Shown in pieces: positions 12,993 through 24,800 of a stretch of DNA of 64,000 nucleotides. Each line of letters begins with the position of its first letter. Position 1 is the stretch's first letter. The position numbers were made by a program, and so were the translations under genes. Origin of the DNA: Cenococcum geophilum 1.58 (taxonomy: Eukaryota > Ascomycota > Dothideomycetes > Gloniales > Gloniaceae); NCBI GenBank assembly GCA_001692895.1, contig KV748296.1, forward strand, positions 64,760-128,759, written 5' to 3'. The notes beneath the pieces were generated by a model. It was not told where the DNA came from, searched no databases, and worked only from the letters and a program-made list of their open reading frames with translations.

Positions 12993-13229
12993 TGTTAGCG
13001 ACTTAGTTAATCGAGACATAAGTATAGCAAAAGGGTCGCGCAAGCCTATACGATTGGATTATCTATAAACGAGAATCTAAAGCTAAAGAAAGGAAAGGAG
13101 AAGAAGGGGAGCGCCGCTCAAAGCTATATACGATCTTCGCGTCACGTGATCGCAATATGCGGCAATCTGTGGCAACTTGCCGGTGCGTAGTTCTGCCAAG
13201 TTCTGCTAAGTTCTGCCAGTGCCGTAACA
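12993..13229 (-). repeat. Gypsy-1 LTR (5' LTR in element orientation)
   Basis: 237 bp, less changed by RIP than the partner at 7230 (for example TTCTGCCAAG kept). Followed directly by TSD TAGAC and the second half of the piggyBac-like transposase. The stop-free stretch on the minus strand here is not a gene. Confidence 0.92.
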
Positions 13230-14596
13230 TAGACCTCCTTATATAGCGTAATAACGTCACTAATAAGCAACTCTATCCGCCGTATAAATATATTGTTTAG
13301 CTTAATAATCTCTTTAGTAGCGTAAAGCTATTTAAACGGCTATAAGAGCTAGGAATTAAGGTAGCCGGAATAGTTAAAATAATATATATACGTTAAGAGG
13401 AGTAAAAAGAGGAGAAGTATAACGTCTAGGTTATCTAGAAGGAGATAATAAAGGTTAAGCTAGTAGACTAAGCTATGTCTATAGCGTCTACGCTATATAT
13501 AAAGAAGTAAATAAAGCGTAAAAAAAAAGGTGCCTATAGAGGCCTTCTTAGCATTACTTACTAACCTTAAATTGGCCTATAACACCCAGATTTTATAGGG
13601 TACGCTCTTCGTAGAGCTATTTAAGAGTTACTAGGTAATAGAGTTTATATTAAAGGACGCTATAGTAGTTCTTTTCCTATCTATAGTATATAATAGTAGG
13701 TGTCTCTTCCTTAACACCATATTGTAGAGCTGCTAACGTTATATATTACTAGGTTAAAACTACCTTACAAAGCTTTAAAAGCGACCCTTTATAACGGCTA
13801 TAGGCTATAGGTAGACGGTTAAGATGTTTAGAAATAAGCCTAGGTCGCTATTAAATATACTAGAGTTTATAAATAAGTACAATCTATAGATATACGGTGT
13901 TGATATTGCTAACCAGCTACGGTTTTACTATAGTACTAAGAAAGTCTATAGGAAGATATAGAAACCTCTATTCTCCTTCTTACTAAATACTATAGTAGGT
14001 AATAGCTATTAGCTCTCTAACTATAGAGTTATAGGCAAGCGAACTTTACAACACTATATATACCTTACGTTCCGTTAACGCCTACGCAATGCCCTTTTCT
14101 ACGCCTCTATTTATATTAGATAGTAGCTAGCCTTATAAAAGTATAAAGGAATAATAGATATAATATAGCGCCTAGTTAGGGAGCATCTATATAAGAGACT
14201 ATAGTTAAAATAGGCCTTCTACTTAGCCTATATTAAGGCTAGGCGTATAACTGCTATACTATATATAGGCGCTTAGAAGCCTCTTATAGACCTATTAGTT
14301 AACACTATAAGAAAGCGTAAAGAGGACAGTATAGGCTAGAAGCGACGTACGAGGTCAGTTAGAACCTATTAGGGCTATTCTATATGCGAAATTCTACTCT
14401 ATATAAGAGGGCCCTATTAGAGCGAATATCTAGCTAGGCTTAATACTAAGGACTAGCTCTACAGATAGATATATAGACAGAAATCACATATTCAAAGAAC
14501 CTCAGGTCACTGCAGCCCTTATCACGAAGGCTCGAACAAGAGCTTCCTATTGGCCAGATTCTTATCGATAACGTAGGACCCGTATCAGCGGGTTAA

Positions 14597-15585
14597 GAGA
14601 GCTGCATAGGCCGTGACCCCGCGGTGCGCGCCAAGAATCGCTTACGCCACACTAAGCCACCAAAGGCTAGCGCATACAGGGGGGCCAGGAACTTTTGGCC
14701 GCTGCCTCCGTAAGGTAATAGCGATTAGGGGCTAACCGTAAGAAGGGGGGCAATGTAAGGGATATTATTGCAGACACCTTAGGTTGCCCTTAGGATAACC
14801 CCCAGACGCCCCTTAGATGGTCGCCGGTTACGTACTAGAGGCACGTGCCCGTAGTATATAGTCTCCACAATCCCAGAGGCCCCTTACAGTTACCTATATT
14901 ATAAAATTAGATAAGAAAAACATCGCTTATTAAATACAAGTTTATTTATTTTATTTTGGTAAGCTTACCTAGTAGTAAGCTCAACCCCTTTTACTTAACA
15001 CGATCAGCGGTATCGGACACATAGGCCGAGCTTTTAGCTAGGTAACCTTTACTAATCTCTCTAAAAAAGCTCCCGACTGCAACCGGGGGCCTTATCTCTA
15101 GGCGATGTTTCCTCTCCGAGCTGACCGCCGCCAAGAAGTGGGTTGCCGCCCAAGCTAATTGACCTTTGCTATCCGCGCGTTCTTGGCTTTCCTCTATAGT
15201 CAATGACGTTTTTATCTACGTGTACTCGTGATATTGGATTCGCTGTCCAGGACCGCTTCGCTCGCTGATGAGCGGAGCTAACTATTTCTACGGGCTGAAC
15301 CAAGTTCTGACAAGCACTTATACGTTATCTTTTCCCGGAAAAGATCCCGCCATGAAATCAGGTCTTAAACCAATGTACGAACTTCAAATGAAAGTCAACA
15401 AGGAGCCATCGGCTAACAGTAGGAGCGCATGCTCCTAATTGCACTGGCGTCACTGATACCCACTTCGAAGGCCTCTCTGTTATCGATGATATCATTAAGT
15501 TATACAATCCTCCTTCGTACCCGGCGCAAGCCCCGAATCATTGGCAACGCTGGCCCAATGTGAGGGATGCTCTAATGCTTCAACA
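14597..15585. other. Non-RIPed 3' flank of the NLR gene
   Basis: CA and TG are present at normal frequency. It holds a short truncated LTR (14754-14888) and a small palindrome AGGAGCGCATGCTCCT near 15421. A 70-codon stop-free stretch on the minus strand (14991-15203) has no recognisable motif or support and is not called a gene. Confidence 0.55.
14754..14888 (-). repeat. Solo LTR fragment, internally deleted
   Basis: Starts TGTAAGGGATATTATTGC and ends CCCTTACA. It matches the reverse complement of the 215-bp solo LTR at 34177-34391 up to the CCCAGAGGCC block, then jumps to the terminal CCCTTACA, so about 75 bp are missing internally. No matching target duplication is seen. Lightly RIPed. Confidence 0.7.
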
Positions 15586-18500
15586 TTAAATAAGCCAGTC
15601 CACTGGTTGGCTGGTGGCATCAAGCTCTAGAAAAATGCAATTTTCTTCCCACCGGTCCTGGTTACGAAAATTCCGCTCAATATGAATCGTTCCCCAAGCA
15701 TTCGAGCATTGCTGAGCCTGTTCACACCAGAACGCTGCTTGCCGAAGTGAAGATCTCCATAGTGGTGTCCGTTTGTGCTCCAGCCCAATGATTCCCTCAC
15801 GGGTGAGCTCAATCGCCTTGTTCAGCAGGTTTTCTACCAAATATGACTGGCCGGCAGAACTGTCTTCAGAAGACAATGGGTGAATTTGAGGTATAAGCGT
15901 GCGGCCGCAATGTATGATGACATCGGACGCAATGGAGAATGACATTGCTTCAATGACTTCCCAGTAGCCCTTTGCAATCTTCCGTGAGCGCTCCTCAAGC
16001 GCGCTTTTCGAGCACGCACTCATGATGAAAGAGGCGCTCCTCTCGAAACATTGGAGCTCGGGTACACTACCCCTCGGAAAGTGTGCCTCAAGAGCGCTGC
16101 ATAGTATTCCGCTGATTGAGTTTCGAAATAGATCGGCAAAACCCCGGCTCGTCATTTGAAAGGCCAGCAGAGAATAAGATTCTAAAGAGATAGTAATCAC
16201 AGACTTGAGCCGGTCCTCGTCGAATTCGCCCTGGTTATAATAATCTTCAAGACTGACCGTGATCATGCTGACAATGCGGTTGGTGTGGCGTTTACCAACT
16301 TCCAGGAATTGCTGACGCATTTTCTCATTTTGAATGGTTTCCTTTGTTGCAACCATCAACCCATGGGTTGCGCCTTTCTCAATTGCATCATTAATTGCTT
16401 CTAGTCGAGAGCTGTTTTGAGGCGCATTGGGAAGCTGCCGGACGAAGTCGAATACATCCTCTCGTATGCCATGCCAGCAGTTCCCAATGGCACCCAGCAT
16501 AAGACATTTCTCTAGATCATCAATAAAGAATGAGCAAAGGGGGCCGAGCACAGCGGGTTGAAGACGCTGGCCTTGTTCTGAGATACTGTTTTGTTCCGCC
16601 GAGGTCCATGAAGGTAAGACAACTGGATCGATGAACTCGGATCCATCCTCCTCTGTAGCACTCCATTCCGGAGAGTCAAAGCCATTGCTCAAAAGCCAGG
16701 TCCTCCAGAACTGTTTGTGGCAACGCTTGGCCAATATGGAGCAAGCTTTGCTAAGCGCATGGGCGGAGAGCATTCGGAGATGATTGACCGTGGCTACTTC
16801 AAGTGGCAACAAGGACCTTGCCATAAGAAGGCACAGCTTTCGAACATGAGGCAGCGCTGTCTCGAATCCTCTTGACGGTAATGAGCATGGATCATTAAAG
16901 GAGCAGAGAACTGTGTCCAGAAGTGTTACCGCTTGTTGCAGGATATCTTGCTGGAAGGCATCCGGCTGCATTTCCAGATATCGGTGCGAACAATCCCGGA
17001 TTGCCAAAGGAATGTGTAAATACTGCTGTTCATGGTCTGTACGAATCTGTATCATCTCCAACTTTGTCATTCGGGGCAGTAAAGGTTCGTAGGGGATAGA
17101 ATCCAGCAGATCCTTTGGAACACAAGTGGAATCCAGAGCGGTTAGGATGGCGAGAAGGTCTATTTCCGGGGGATTTAGTTCTCGCACAACAAGCCAGACC
17201 CATTTCCAAATCAACTCATCCAAATTTGCTGCATCCGGTGCGGTCTCCTCCACCAGAGTGTTGAGCTCGTTCAAGGTTGAACCCCAGTTCGTGCAAGTCC
17301 AGGCCAAGTGGGATGCTGCCAGCACAATAGCCAGTGGGCGGCCATGCAGCATTGTTAGGGCTGAGCTGGAAGGCCATGAAGTAGCATGAGACTGCTGCTT
17401 GCTACGTCGCCGTCGCTCCCACGTTTCTCTAAACAGGGATTCAGCTTCTGATATGGAAAGTGGAGCAATTTCCTTCGTGATGAAATCTGCGCTGATCCTC
17501 AGAGCTGTGTGTCGGCTGGTAATAATCACCTTGCCTTTGTGGGTGGGGTAAAGGCCTCTGATATCGAGGCCGTCGCAGGCATTGTCAAACACTATGAGCC
17601 ATGGCACATGCTGCTTTGCGAGCCAGTCCTTGAATGACGTTGCATTACCGCTTGTGCGGCCTGAGCTTGCTTGGTTCGATATCTTGAGCGTAGCTTCCTT
17701 AATACCAGTATGTATGGTCTCTGGGGTTTCAGCTGAGAACCAGAAGATGCTGTAACGGCCTTGCTGGCCATACGCAAACTTTCGCACAGTAGCAGATTTT
17801 CTGAACCGAAGTTAGCGCACCGTCGACAACTGCTTGGGGCAACAATAGTTACCCGGCTCCGGCAGGCCCTGTAATTACTAAACAATCTGGCTTTGTGCTG
17901 TCCATGAAGGCTTCCAATTCGCGAAGCATTCCAGATTGTCCCACGAAAAAGGGCTGAGGAGACGAACCCAACATGGACAACGGCACTGCGCGTGGTGGCG
18001 TAGCACCCTTAAGGATCAGTTTGGCTACCAAGAGACGCGCGGAGCTCAAAACCTACAGGCTCCGCAACAATGGGACGCTGCTCGGGGTCTTCTTGGATTC
18101 GGCCTTGATTTGGGCTGTTCTCAACTGCCGCGTCCGCAAGCCTCTTAAGATGGCGGGCAACTAACTTGAAGTCTGAATTTGAATTGCCCTCAAACTTGCA
18201 TATTTGCCTGTGATCTCTGTTCAGCTGGAGAACGTGTTCTCTATGACCTGGCAATCCTATCACAGCCGAGCTTGCGTCCACTATAATCTTAACATAATGC
18301 ATTAGTCTCCTTCTACCCTGATAGCGCGTCCACTGGACAGCTCACCGTTCTAACAGGGGCTTTTACCAAGCCAAGAGTTTCCGAGACCGTCAGGAACTGA
18401 TAATCCTCGTATTGATGCGAGAAATCTACTGTCAGGTTGGCCAGATGCTTTGAGCTTTGGTTCAATAACTTGAGCATATCGTTGCGGAGATTTCCTGTAA

Positions 18501-19213
18501 AGAAGGCCACAACACTTGCGGCTCTATCACCGAGGCTCGCCCCATTTCCTCCCTTGTGAGGAGTAGCAAAGAAGACTAAAGCTCGGGTGTTCTTGCGGAT
18601 ATCTCCATAGACCTTATCGTTTTGCTTAGCGAGAACCAGAGCCTGTGTATATCAGCCTGTGAGCCTCTATAGCTACTGTAAAATCTCACCTGCTTGATGA
18701 CAAGACCACCAAGACTATGACCCACAAAAATGATAGGAATGGTTGTTGTCTCCTAAAGTGCAATTAGACGATCGTCTTAACGTGTAATGCTCTACCGTAC
18801 GCTGTCTTCTCGGTATCCTTGGAGGTGATCCAGTAGAGCATTCGCGTGCTCCCGAATTCCTGCCTCCGAGACATCAAAGGCAACATTGGAGTTATATTTG
18901 AAGAGGAAAACTCGACTATACGGTATCTTTTGAGGCAGGAGATCCCGTGGCCACATGATTCCATTGGAGCATTGCCAAGTGTTCTCGGAGTGACCATCTA
19001 TGCCCAAAGGGTTGAGCCCATGGACGAACACAATGCTGTCCAACTAATGAGCTAGGTTTTCTTGGGTTGATGGTGGTAACGCACTCGACTCGGGGTGCAA
19101 TTCCCCGCGCTGAATTTGAATCGGGCTGGGGGTAAACTTGGGACAGATCGGCTGACTGCGAGGAGGCCATCAGTTCGGGTTAGACGCGTAGTCTGGGAAC
19201 ACCAACTCACCAT
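15586..19213 (-). CDS. SesB-like hydrolase / NB-ARC STAND protein (fungal NLR)
   Basis: Intact multi-exon gene of about 1,093 aa on the minus strand. Proposed exons: 19213-19211 (ATG), 19155-19081, 19043-18801, 18752-18690, 18642-18346, 18287-18057, 18007-17853, 17800-15586. The introns are 37-58 nt, GT...AG, and keep phase at every join. The N-terminal domain is an alpha/beta hydrolase: SIVFVHGLNP, then the nucleophile elbow IIFVGHSLGGLVIKQ, FFATPHKGG, and SSAVIGLPGHRE carrying the likely His. NB-ARC follows, with Walker A GPAGAGKS (split by the last intron), Walker B WLIVFDN, VIITSR, GRPLAIVL in place of GLPL, and LHIPLAIRDCSH at the MHD position. The last about 470 residues show no clear TPR, ankyrin or WD repeats. 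Family knowledge: such STAND proteins act in fungal non-self recognition and cell death. The first two exons are uncertain (the 37-nt intron is short; an alternative donor at 19089 would give 46 nt). No RIP stops anywhere. Confidence 0.85.
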
Positions 19214-19577
19214 CTTTTAGCCAAAGATTGTATGCTCTATAAACAAGCAAAGGCGTGAGTGAATTGTTCGCTCAGCTGGAGACAGCCTTGGGGGGCCGGC
19301 AGCCAGAAGCGGGGGTTTTAAGACAGCTGGTACGGAAGACCTCGCGAAAAGAGATTTCCCATTCCTTTTGGAATTAGTGGTTTCCCCCCCATCCCTTCGG
19401 CAAGAATTCATAGACTTTTCGTATATGCACGCCTCATAAGCCAATATAGAGGCTCTATACCGTCTAGAGCTTAGTGTTAAAACTTCTGGTCAGTGCGGTT
19501 GCTCGGCGGCAAGGGTGCTAGCGCCTCATTGACGCTTGGATATTGCGGTGAACAGCAGCGACATGACCATAAAGCCA
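19214..19577. promoter_or_regulatory. Upstream region of the NLR gene (presumed promoter)
   Basis: About 360 bp between the proposed NLR start and the left end of the mariner element. Base composition is normal, without RIP. No TATA box or binding site could be assigned with confidence. Stop-free minus-strand stretches here (19217-19444, 19477-19659) lack motifs. An additional 5' exon could lie here. Confidence 0.4.
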
Positions 19578-19622
19578 CAGTAGGCGAAGCTTGTGATTGT
19601 CCCTCAGGCATCAAGGCACCAA
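19578..19622 (+). repeat. Mariner left TIR (unmutated copy)
   Basis: Contains TGATTGTCCCTCAGGCATC, whose right-hand partner reads TAATTGTCCCTTAGGCATT on the other strand. Confidence 0.85.
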
Positions 19623-20135
19623 TACTCCGTGCACCACCTAGATAGACCAAAATTATCATAATTTCATTAATTTACTACCAAAATAATGCCTACAACGCCT
19701 CCTAATCGCAAGACGAACCGTAAAGAGTTCTCTACCTACACTTACACGCGTTTTTACACCGCATATAACCTTAAAGCGCCGGGAGAGAGCATTAAAGATG
19801 TTATAAAGATAATTAACTTTAGAGGCTACTACAATATATGTAAGAATATGCTCTAGCTGCGTAGTATAAAGGGTAAGGAGGCCAACTATAGGCCTAGTAA
19901 GTACCGTAGTGGCTAGGGCTATTATATAATTTTAAAGGGCTAGCTAGCTGCTATATAAAGCAATAATAACCTAATACGTAGGGCACCATTTAACGCCTAG
20001 CTGCAGCACTACAGTATATGTATAACTATATAAACCCTCTAAATATATAACCAGAAGACAAATTAGAGTCGCTATAAGATAGTAGCAGTAACGCCTTTAT
20101 ATAGCTATAATAAGGAGAAGCGTATATAGTACGGA

Positions 20136-20494
20136 TGTCACGGGACACCCCCGTAACACCTTATACACGTCCACCTGTTTCTACCGACTTAGTAACTAGA
20201 GACTAACCACGAGACGGCAATTTGCGGCAATCTGACGGCAATCTGCTATATTCTGCCATATTCCGCCAAGTTCTACTAAATCCTGCCAAGTTCTGCTAGG
20301 ACCACCACCTAAATCCTATTCTGCTCCATATACGTATTAACTAAGTAACTAAGCTAACAATATATACCCTTTCTTCCCATTTCCCTGCCTTCTCTCCTTA
20401 CGCAACGTCTTAACCTTATTACATAGTTTATATATATAGCTTAATAGTATCTACTTTACTATATATTATCGCCGCTTATACTTACTTTGTAATA
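20136..20494 (+). repeat. Gypsy-2 left LTR
   Basis: 359 bp. Its end reads GTAATA where the right LTR keeps GTGACA, a RIP difference. Contains the TTCTGCCATATTCCGCCAAG cluster also found in other elements here. Confidence 0.9.
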
Positions 20495-20528
20495 CTATAT
20501 TACGTTAACCACCTATACTACTATTAAA

Positions 20529-21560
20529 ATGTAGACCAAACCCGAAGCCCCTATAATAACCACTAGTATTATATCCACACTCTAAGAATAATTAGTAGAA
20601 ATATAGAAGTCTTTTATAGACGCCCTTATACAGAACTAAGCCACTTTAAATTAATAACAAGCTGAATAAGAAGCACGATACTAATAATTAATTAAGGACC
20701 TCTAAGAAGAAGTCCGTACCCTTAAAATACCTACGCTAGGACCTTAAGACCGAACGCCGTCTTTGGAAATAAATACGTGGAACGCGAGTCCCAAACCCAC
20801 AGTAGTTACTTACCCCGAACCGACTACTATACTATAATAATCTAAACGACTATTAGACCCTCTAATATTCACTAGTAAATAATAAGAACTCCAATTATTT
20901 CTAAGCTAGCTTAAAAATAAGCTAATTAGTAATACTAACCGCTACCTAACCAAAGCTAACTAACTCTACTACGCCCTAAGTTAACTAGGAGGAGACGCAG
21001 CTAACCTTATTAAACCCCTTTAACTAAACTTAGTACCAAGTCTAGTTGTACTTCTTAAAGCCACGTATAGTAACCTAAACCGCTAAGCTACTACTTAGAA
21101 AAAGATAAACTATATAACTTAAGGAATAAAAAGCTTTCTAGTATACTTCTCTAAATTTAACCGTTACATAAAGGAAATAGGCTGGAACGACTTTATACTG
21201 ATTAACAGCCTTATTAAATCCTTAAGCTCTAAACTAAAAACCTCCCTAATAGGCGTAGACCTACTAGGAGCCCTTAATGCCTGCGTAAATATTATTAATA
21301 AATGGTATAACGATATACTACGCCTAATACTAAAGCCTACCCCCTAATATAATATAATAACCCCGCAAATGTCTACTAAGTTATCATCTTAGCCTAAGCA
21401 CCCTAACGCCATAGATATTAACACTAAAATCCTAAATTACGCCCTACTAGGGTCCTCTAAACGAGAACGACGCCTTAAGCTAGGCCTCTGCTTTAAATGT
21501 AGAAGGAAGGATTATATCTTAAAATACTACCTCGTCCCCCTACCTACGTACTAAAATAAT
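20529..21560 (+). pseudogene. Gypsy-2 gag, RIP-degraded
   Basis: An ATG at 20529 leads, through RIP stops, into a capsid-like region (VYFSKFNRYIKEIGWND, LIKSLSSKLKTSLIG) and a zinc-knuckle-like CFKCRRKDYILKY near 21485-21525 (CCHC expected; the last His/Cys were changed by RIP-type mutations). Gag packages element RNA in virus-like particles. Not functional. Confidence 0.8.
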
Positions 21561-21849
21561 CTACAAACGGCTAATACTAATAGCTGTTTACCGCATTAAT
21601 CTTCCGGTTACTATCCCTAATCTTTATCTAGTTCTAGCCCCACGTCTAGTAAGCACTATTTATAAGGACGAAGCTCCAACTAACGCTCTATAAGAACCCC
21701 GCCCTAATTACCTCCAAAAAAAAGGTCCTAAAGCTAAGTCACTCTCCGGGATGGCTCTGCCTTAGGATCTCGTTAAACGCATTTAACGTCACAAACTCTA
21801 ACTCTTAGGACCGTAGTATAACTATTAACTGCCGTCTTTAGCAGAATGG

Positions 21850-24800
21850 TTAATAGGCTAATACTTAAATCCTAATTAATATAGGAGCTAGCGGTATAGG
21901 ATTTATTAATAAAATCTTTATATAAGATAATAGTTTTACCCTAACCCCCCTTAACTAGTATATTAATGTATTTAGATTTAACGGTAAACGCACTATCTTA
22001 GGCTATATTACCTACGTAATAGCCCTAAGACTCTAATACCTAAACTATAAAGAACTAATTAAGCTTTTTATTACCACCTTAGGTTACCTAGTAATCCTTA
22101 GACAACCTTAGATAAAGCTATATAAGGTGACTATTAACTAGGATAACCTTAAGCTTCTATTTACCGCCTCCTATTATAAGCAGAAGTGCCTTATAACTTA
22201 CTACCCTGACCCTAAACTAAAACCTAGGAAATCTACTAAGATCTACTAGCCTAAGATTTCCACCAATGTCTACCCCGCGCCTAAGGAATCCACCAGATTC
22301 TACCAACCTAAGAATTCCACCGAATTTCACCAATATAAGATTTCCGCTAATATCCACTAAAGATCTAGAAATCCCACCGAACCCCATAAACTAACCCTAA
22401 CTACTACACCACCCTAAACTAAGTAGAAGCTTAAGCTTAGTATATAGGAGTACTAGAAGAACTAGTACCCTATAATAAAAAGAATACTTAAAGAACCCAA
22501 ACCTAAATCTAACACTAACTCTATACCTAACACTAAACCTAAACCTAAATAAGAAACTATATAAGAGACTATAGATAATCTAAGAGAGCTTAATACCCTA
22601 GATATCCGCATAATTAGAGCTACTCCGCTAGCTCAGCTTGCTAAAAAGCCTAAACATACAATTTTCGCTGTTACGATAGCTGATATTAAGAAAGCCTTAG
22701 TACTAAAGAAGCATACTAACCCTATTATAAAGGTACCAGCAGAGTACTATTACCGCTTAGACGCATTCTTATAAAAGGAAGCCGATAAGCTACTAGAATA
22801 CCAACTATATAACTATAAGATTGTACTTAAAAAAGGAAAGCAGCCTAGATTTAGACCCCTATATAGAATATCCTAAAACAAACTCTAAGTGCTACGAAAG
22901 TATCTGGACGAGAATCTAAGTAAAGGATTTATTAAAGCAAGCTCTTCACCTATAGCCGTACTAGTAATCTTCGTTAAGAAACCTAGCAGCAGTCTGCGCT
23001 TCTACGTAGATTACCAAGCCCTTAACGCCGTTACTATTAAGAATTAATATCCAATCCCGTTAATATAAGAGACGCTAAACTAACTAAATAAGACTCGCTA
23101 CTATATAAAGCTTAATATTATCTCTATATTTAACCGCCTCTATATAGTAAAGGGAGATAAATGGCTTACTATATTTCGTACTCAGTATAGATTATTTAAA
23201 TACTTAATAACGCCATTTAGCCTCACAAATGCTCCAAGCTCGTTTTAATATTACGTAAATAATACCCTACGCCCCTACCTAGACATCTTCTATACTGCTT
23301 ATATTAACGACATCTTAATATACAGTAATAACCTAACCAAATATCGGAAATACGTTAACCTTATTTTATAAGCCCTGTACGGAGCTAGTCTATAATTAGA
23401 TATAGATAAATGCGAGTTTTATAAGACGGAAGTCCTATACCTTAGGCTTCTTATTTCTATAGACGGTATATAAATAGACCTAAAGAAAATTGAAGTAATT
23501 ATAAACTAGTAAGAACCTAAGAATGTTAAGGACGTAAGAGCCTTTATAGGATTTACTAATTTCTACTAACGGTTTATTAATAACTTCTCCGCCCTAGTTT
23601 TACCCCTTATAGCTCTAACCTAAAAGGATAAAGCCTTTATCTTTAATAAGGAATATAAGAAGGCCTTTGCTTATCTAAAGGTTATATTTACTATTACGCC
23701 TATACTTTAACACTTTAACCTAAACCGAATAAGTATTATAGAAGCTAACTTATCCGACTATGTTACTAGAGGTATCCTATCTTAATATAACAAAGAGGGA
23801 GTATTACACCCTATAGTATACTACTTAAAACAACTAAGCCTAGCTAAATATAACTATAAGATCTACAATAAGGAACTACTAGCTATTATTAGATACTTTA
23901 AGCAATGGTGACCTAAACTAGAAGGCGCTAGATTCCTAATTAAGGTCCTTAGCGATTATAAGAACCTATAGTACTTTATAACTATAAAATAGCTAAGCCA
24001 CTATTAGGCCCGCTAGTTAGAATACCTATCTTATTTCCAATTCTTAATTATATACCGCCTAGGCGTTTAAGGCTAGAAGCCTAATGCCCTAACCTAACGC
24101 TCGCAAGACGCGCCAGCACTAAAAAAGGTACATTCTTACCGAAATCAGACCCTACTTCGCCCTAAACTATTTAACCCTCCTACTAAAGATCTTATGGTAT
24201 AAGTCCTTAAAATAACTAATTAATTAATTAAATAGATTATAACTAATAAATACCCAAATAACGAGTTTATCTAAGAGACGCTTAAGCTAATTTAAGATAG
24301 CATTAGACGCTCTAAGAAGATCTCTCTAAGTAAATATAAAGCTTATGGAAACCGCTTATATTACTAAAACCGTCTAGTTATCCCTAATTACAATAAACTT
24401 AAGCTTAAGCTCCTTAAACACGTATATAACCTACTAGTAGCCGGCCACCTAGGCTAAGAAAAAACCCTAGAGCTACTCTAACAAAAGTACTACTAGCCGA
24501 ATATATATAATATAACACAAAGGTATATCTTTAGCTATTATATCTGCTGATAAGCTAAAGCTTTGTATAAGACATACAATGGCCTTCTAAAGCCACTGCC
24601 TATTCCGGACTAAAGATAGAAGGACGTCTTAATTAACTTTATTATTAATCTCCCTATAAGTAAGGGCTGTATAAATATTATAGTAGTTATAGACTAACTA
24701 TCTAAAATAAGACACTTAATTACCTACTCTAATATATTAACACCTGCCGTCGCCTAACTATTCCTAAACTACGTATAGAAACTCTACGGACTCCCCAAAA

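Larger units (their letters stand above)
7230..13229 (-). mobile_element. Gypsy-1: complete Ty3/Gypsy LTR retrotransposon
   Basis: Two 237-bp LTRs (TGTTAGCG...GCCGTAACA) flank a minus-strand gag-pol. The 5-bp duplication TAGAC lies at 7225-7229 and 13230-13234. A C-rich run at 7470-7480 is, on the minus strand, the polypurine tract next to the 3' LTR, which confirms orientation. N runs at 8224-8319 and 11675-11678 mark uncertain assembly. Confidence 0.92.
6580..14480 (+). pseudogene. piggyBac-like (DDE_Tnp_1_7) transposase, RIPed and interrupted
   Basis: Two blocks, 6580-7229 and 13230 to about 14480, form one protein. Block 1 shows PFRLFFTNEILDKI, the ELYIYFGVIIYIGI region, YILKNRFKQLKRYIHYSPMP, and TPKGFKIWVLAN followed by GYVLD. 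Block 2 continues at the same codon (VLD then LLIQRNN) into YPPYKYIVQLNNLF, which would hold the second catalytic Asp of the family in DNLF (here N). Later comes the NGVDIANQLR-type region near 13890. A cysteine-rich C-terminal domain was not clear. Removing Gypsy-1 plus one TAGAC restores the frame. Numerous TAG/TAA stops make it inactive. Confidence 0.85.
6296..14592 (+). mobile_element. piggyBac-like DNA transposon, split by Gypsy-1
   Basis: The element starts CCCGCTG at 6296 and ends CAGCGGG at 14592, so the two 7-bp ends are inverted copies. TTAA flanks each side directly (6292-6295 and 14593-14596), the target duplication of the piggyBac superfamily. Subtracting Gypsy-1 and its TSD leaves about 2.3 kb, a normal size. 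The transposase lies inside on the plus strand. Confidence 0.85.

Noticed and set aside
13063-13260. 65-codon minus-strand open stretch
   Set aside because: Lies in the Gypsy-1 LTR and runs over its border into the piggyBac-like relic.
14991-15203. 70-codon minus-strand open stretch downstream of the NLR
   Set aside because: No motif, no splice partner found. The NLR frame already ends at 15586.
17126-17389. Plus-strand and alternative minus-frame open stretches inside 15.6-19.0 kb
   Set aside because: Shadows of the NLR exons in other frames. Several (17592-17885, 18764-18997, 18846-19055) overlap exon/intron borders already explained by the phased gene model.
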